Both the position numbers and the translations under genes were made by a program. The notes under the pieces are model-generated. The model did not search any database, had not been told where the DNA came from, and was given only the letters and a program-made list of their open reading frames with translations. 64,000 nucleotides of DNA. Origin: Halohasta litorea (GTDB lineage: Archaea > Halobacteriota > Halobacteria > Halobacteriales > Haloferacaceae). The stretch covers positions 248,001 through 312,000 of the forward strand of contig NZ_JANHDJ010000003.1 of assembly GCF_024494645.1 (NCBI RefSeq), written 5' to 3'. This document shows, one piece after another, positions 62,380 to 64,000 of the stretch. Every line of letters begins with the position of its first letter. Within the stretch, counting starts at the first letter, position 1.

Positions 62380-63648
62380 ATGACACACCAAACAACCGTA
62401 CTCGTTATCGGCGGTGGCGGAACCGGCGTCGGAACTGCACGCGATCTGTCCGCCCGCGGCGTCGACGTCACGCTGGTCGAGCGGGATGGACTGGCTGGTG
62501 GCACCACAGGGCGTTCTCACGGCCTGCTCCACAGCGGCGCGCGGTACGCCGAATCCGACCCAGAGGGCGCGGCCGAATGCATCGAGGAAAACCAGATCAT
62601 CCGAGAGATCGGCGGTCACTGTATCGGTGACACCGGCGGAATCTTCGTCCAGCTGGAGGAGGACGATCCCGAGTACTTCGAGGCGAAACTGGAAGGGTGT
62701 CAGGAACACGGTATTCCGGCCGAGGTCATCGACGGCGACGAGGCCCGCGATCGGGTGCCCGAACTCTCCGAAGACGTCGTCCGGGCGATGGTCGTCCCCG
62801 ACGGCGTCATCTACCCCTCGCGGCTCGTCGCCGCGAACGCCGCCAGTGCCGAAGCCCACGGCGCGACGGTGTTGACACACGCACCAGTCGAGGCGATTAC
62901 CGTTAGCGACGGCGTGATCTCCAGCGTCGAGGTCGGCGGCGAGGTCAACGAGACCATCGAGGCAGAGTACGTCGTCAACGCCACCGGCGCGTGGGCCGGG
63001 GAGTGTGCCGCAATGGCCGGGGTCGACGTCGAAATGCAGCCGACCAAGGGCGTGATGGTCGGCGTCGACTACGAGGGGCTCGGCCCCGTTGTCAACCGCT
63101 GTCGGGTCCCCGACGACGGCGACATCATCATCCCCCACGAGACGCAGGTCGTCCTCGGGACGACGAGCGTGGCGGTCGACGATCCCGACGAGTTCGACGA
63201 AGAAGGGTGGGAGGTCGAAAAGATGTTCCAGGAGTGCGCCGATATGATGCCAGCGCTCGACGGCCGGGAGATCGCCCGCACCTGGTGGGGCGTCCGGCCG
63301 CTGTATGCGCCCGACGAGGCCGGTCGCGGGAGCCGCGACTCCGGGAAAGGCGACGAGCGGGGCATCTCGCGTGGCTTCTTCCTCCTGGATCACGAGCAGG
63401 ATGGCGTCGAGAACTTCGCCAGCGTCGTCGGCGGCAAGCTGACGACCTACCGGATGATGGCCGAAGCCGTCGCCGACCACGTCGCCGACGTACTGGGCGT
63501 CGACGGCGAGTCGATCACCGCGACCGAACAGCTTCCAGGAGCCGACGACCCCGACCGACTCGACGAGTTCGTCGCGAAGTACAGCGCCCGCCAACCGGCC
63601 GATCTGGATGTCGTCGAGGACCGCAGCGGACAGGTAGCCGACGACTAA
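62380..63648 (+). CDS. GlpA paralogue without the C-terminal Fe-S domain
   Basis: 422 residues from the ATG at 62380 (MTHQTTVLVIGGGGTGVG). Clearly a GlpA-type FAD oxidoreductase: FAD loop GGGGTGVGTARDLSARGVDV, then TTGRSHGLLHSGARYAESDP and [10 protein letters not shown], as in glpA. It ends about 160 residues earlier and lacks the Cys-rich BFD-like module, so electrons must leave by another route. No glpB or glpC copy follows. It may dehydrogenate glycerol 3-phosphate or a related polyol phosphate. It has its own AT-rich promoter region. Confidence 0.88.
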   Translation: MTHQTTVLVIGGGGTGVGTARDLSARGVDVTLVERDGLAGGTTGRSHGLLHSGARYAESDPEGAAECIEENQIIREIGGHCIGDTGGIFVQLEEDDPEYFEAKLEGCQEHGIPAEVIDGDEARDRVPELSEDVVRAMVVPDGVIYPSRLVAANAASAEAHGATVLTHAPVEAITVSDGVISSVEVGGEVNETIEAEYVVNATGAWAGECAAMAGVDVEMQPTKGVMVGVDYEGLGPVVNRCRVPDDGDIIIPHETQVVLGTTSVAVDDPDEFDEEGWEVEKMFQECADMMPALDGREIARTWWGVRPLYAPDEAGRGSRDSGKGDERGISRGFFLLDHEQDGVENFASVVGGKLTTYRMMAEAVADHVADVLGVDGESITATEQLPGADDPDRLDEFVAKYSARQPADLDVVEDRSGQVADD

Positions 63649-63750
63649 CCCGCGTCGCTCCCTCCACGACAGCGTCTCGGTCTCCGGGTCGGCGGGCCAT
63701 CCCGACTCCGAGTAGACACCTTAACATACCGAGACCGTTCTCTGTGGTGT

Positions 63751-63936
63751 ATGGTCGATCCCACGTCCGATATTGGCGAGGATGTTACGGAGGACAACGC
63801 GCCCGAATGCGAACAGTGCAGCGAGACGATCGTTCAGTCGACGAGCCACCGGGTCGTCACGGCAGTCGAAGACGGCCGGGCCGTCCACCACCATTTCTGC
63901 AGCGACGGGTGCCGCGACGAGTGGCAGGCCGCCTAG
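63751..63936 (+). CDS. Small zinc-finger protein (DUF7576-like, TRASH-type)
   Basis: 61 residues. Acidic N-terminus, then CEQCSETIVQ and, near the end, HHHFCSDGCRDEWQA, a Cys/His pattern like TRASH or small zinc-binding modules. I recall such short haloarchaeal proteins as DUF7576 members. Nothing in the neighbourhood indicates a partner. Confidence 0.68.
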   Translation: MVDPTSDIGEDVTEDNAPECEQCSETIVQSTSHRVVTAVEDGRAVHHHFCSDGCRDEWQAA

Positions 63937-64000
63937 CCGGGCATGTCGGCGTCGGCTCCACAGCTGCCTCCGGGTAGCGGTGCGTTCGGGGAGAGTTTTT

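Overview
The window is a GC-rich, protein-dense stretch of a halophilic archaeal (class Halobacteria) chromosome. The evidence is the very acidic proteins, short TATA-type promoters close to start codons, twin-arginine lipoproteins, and typical archaeal genes (eIF-5A, transcription factor S, Cdc6-like ATPase, geranylgeranyl reductase family, beta-RFAP synthase, DUF families known from haloarchaea). I see no tRNA, rRNA, CRISPR array, transposase or integrase. The genus cannot be fixed from the sequence alone.

Left part (1-25 kb): a GcvT/YgfZ-type protein cut by the window edge, a KaiC-like ATPase with its sensor kinase, a geranylgeranyl-reductase homologue, a frameshifted small membrane protein, uvrA, riboflavin synthase, a UvrD-type helicase overlapping an M24 peptidase homologue that has lost metal ligands, a secreted Ig-like repeat protein, the nucleotide operon pyrG-guaA-DUF7126, a DUF389 membrane protein, a saccharopine-dehydrogenase-like oxidoreductase, beta-RFAP synthase and a second RecA-like ATPase with a degenerate P-loop.

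Middle (24-44 kb): a coiled-coil/zinc-ribbon pair and transcription factor S. The 3' end of the TFS gene is duplicated on the far side of an AT-rich cassette of about 0.9 kb that carries one gene resembling a class III nucleotide cyclase catalytic domain. Then come a methyltransferase, two tandem acyltransferase-3 genes, a small protein built from two pairs of 19-residue repeats beside pspA, a Vms1-type release factor, a cyclophilin, threonine synthase, several conserved haloarchaeal proteins and the eIF5A-speB pair.

Right part (45-64 kb) is a large glycerol/dihydroxyacetone region. dhaKLM with ptsH-ptsI forms a complete PEP-dependent dihydroxyacetone kinase. A putative glycerol-permeation membrane protein and glpK feed glycerol 3-phosphate to GlpABC, transcribed divergently from glpK, and both routes end at dihydroxyacetone phosphate. 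A second GlpA-like gene lacks the Fe-S tail. Inside this region lies a 923-residue protein joining a chemoreceptor signalling domain to a C-terminal UgpB-type glycerol-3-phosphate binding domain, with no membrane segment between them. I read it as a chemoreceptor that senses cytoplasmic glycerol 3-phosphate; it is the most interesting gene here. A dispersed hairpin repeat with core GTAGTCGNCGGCTACTGG, seen mostly near gene 3' ends, is the most interesting non-coding signal.
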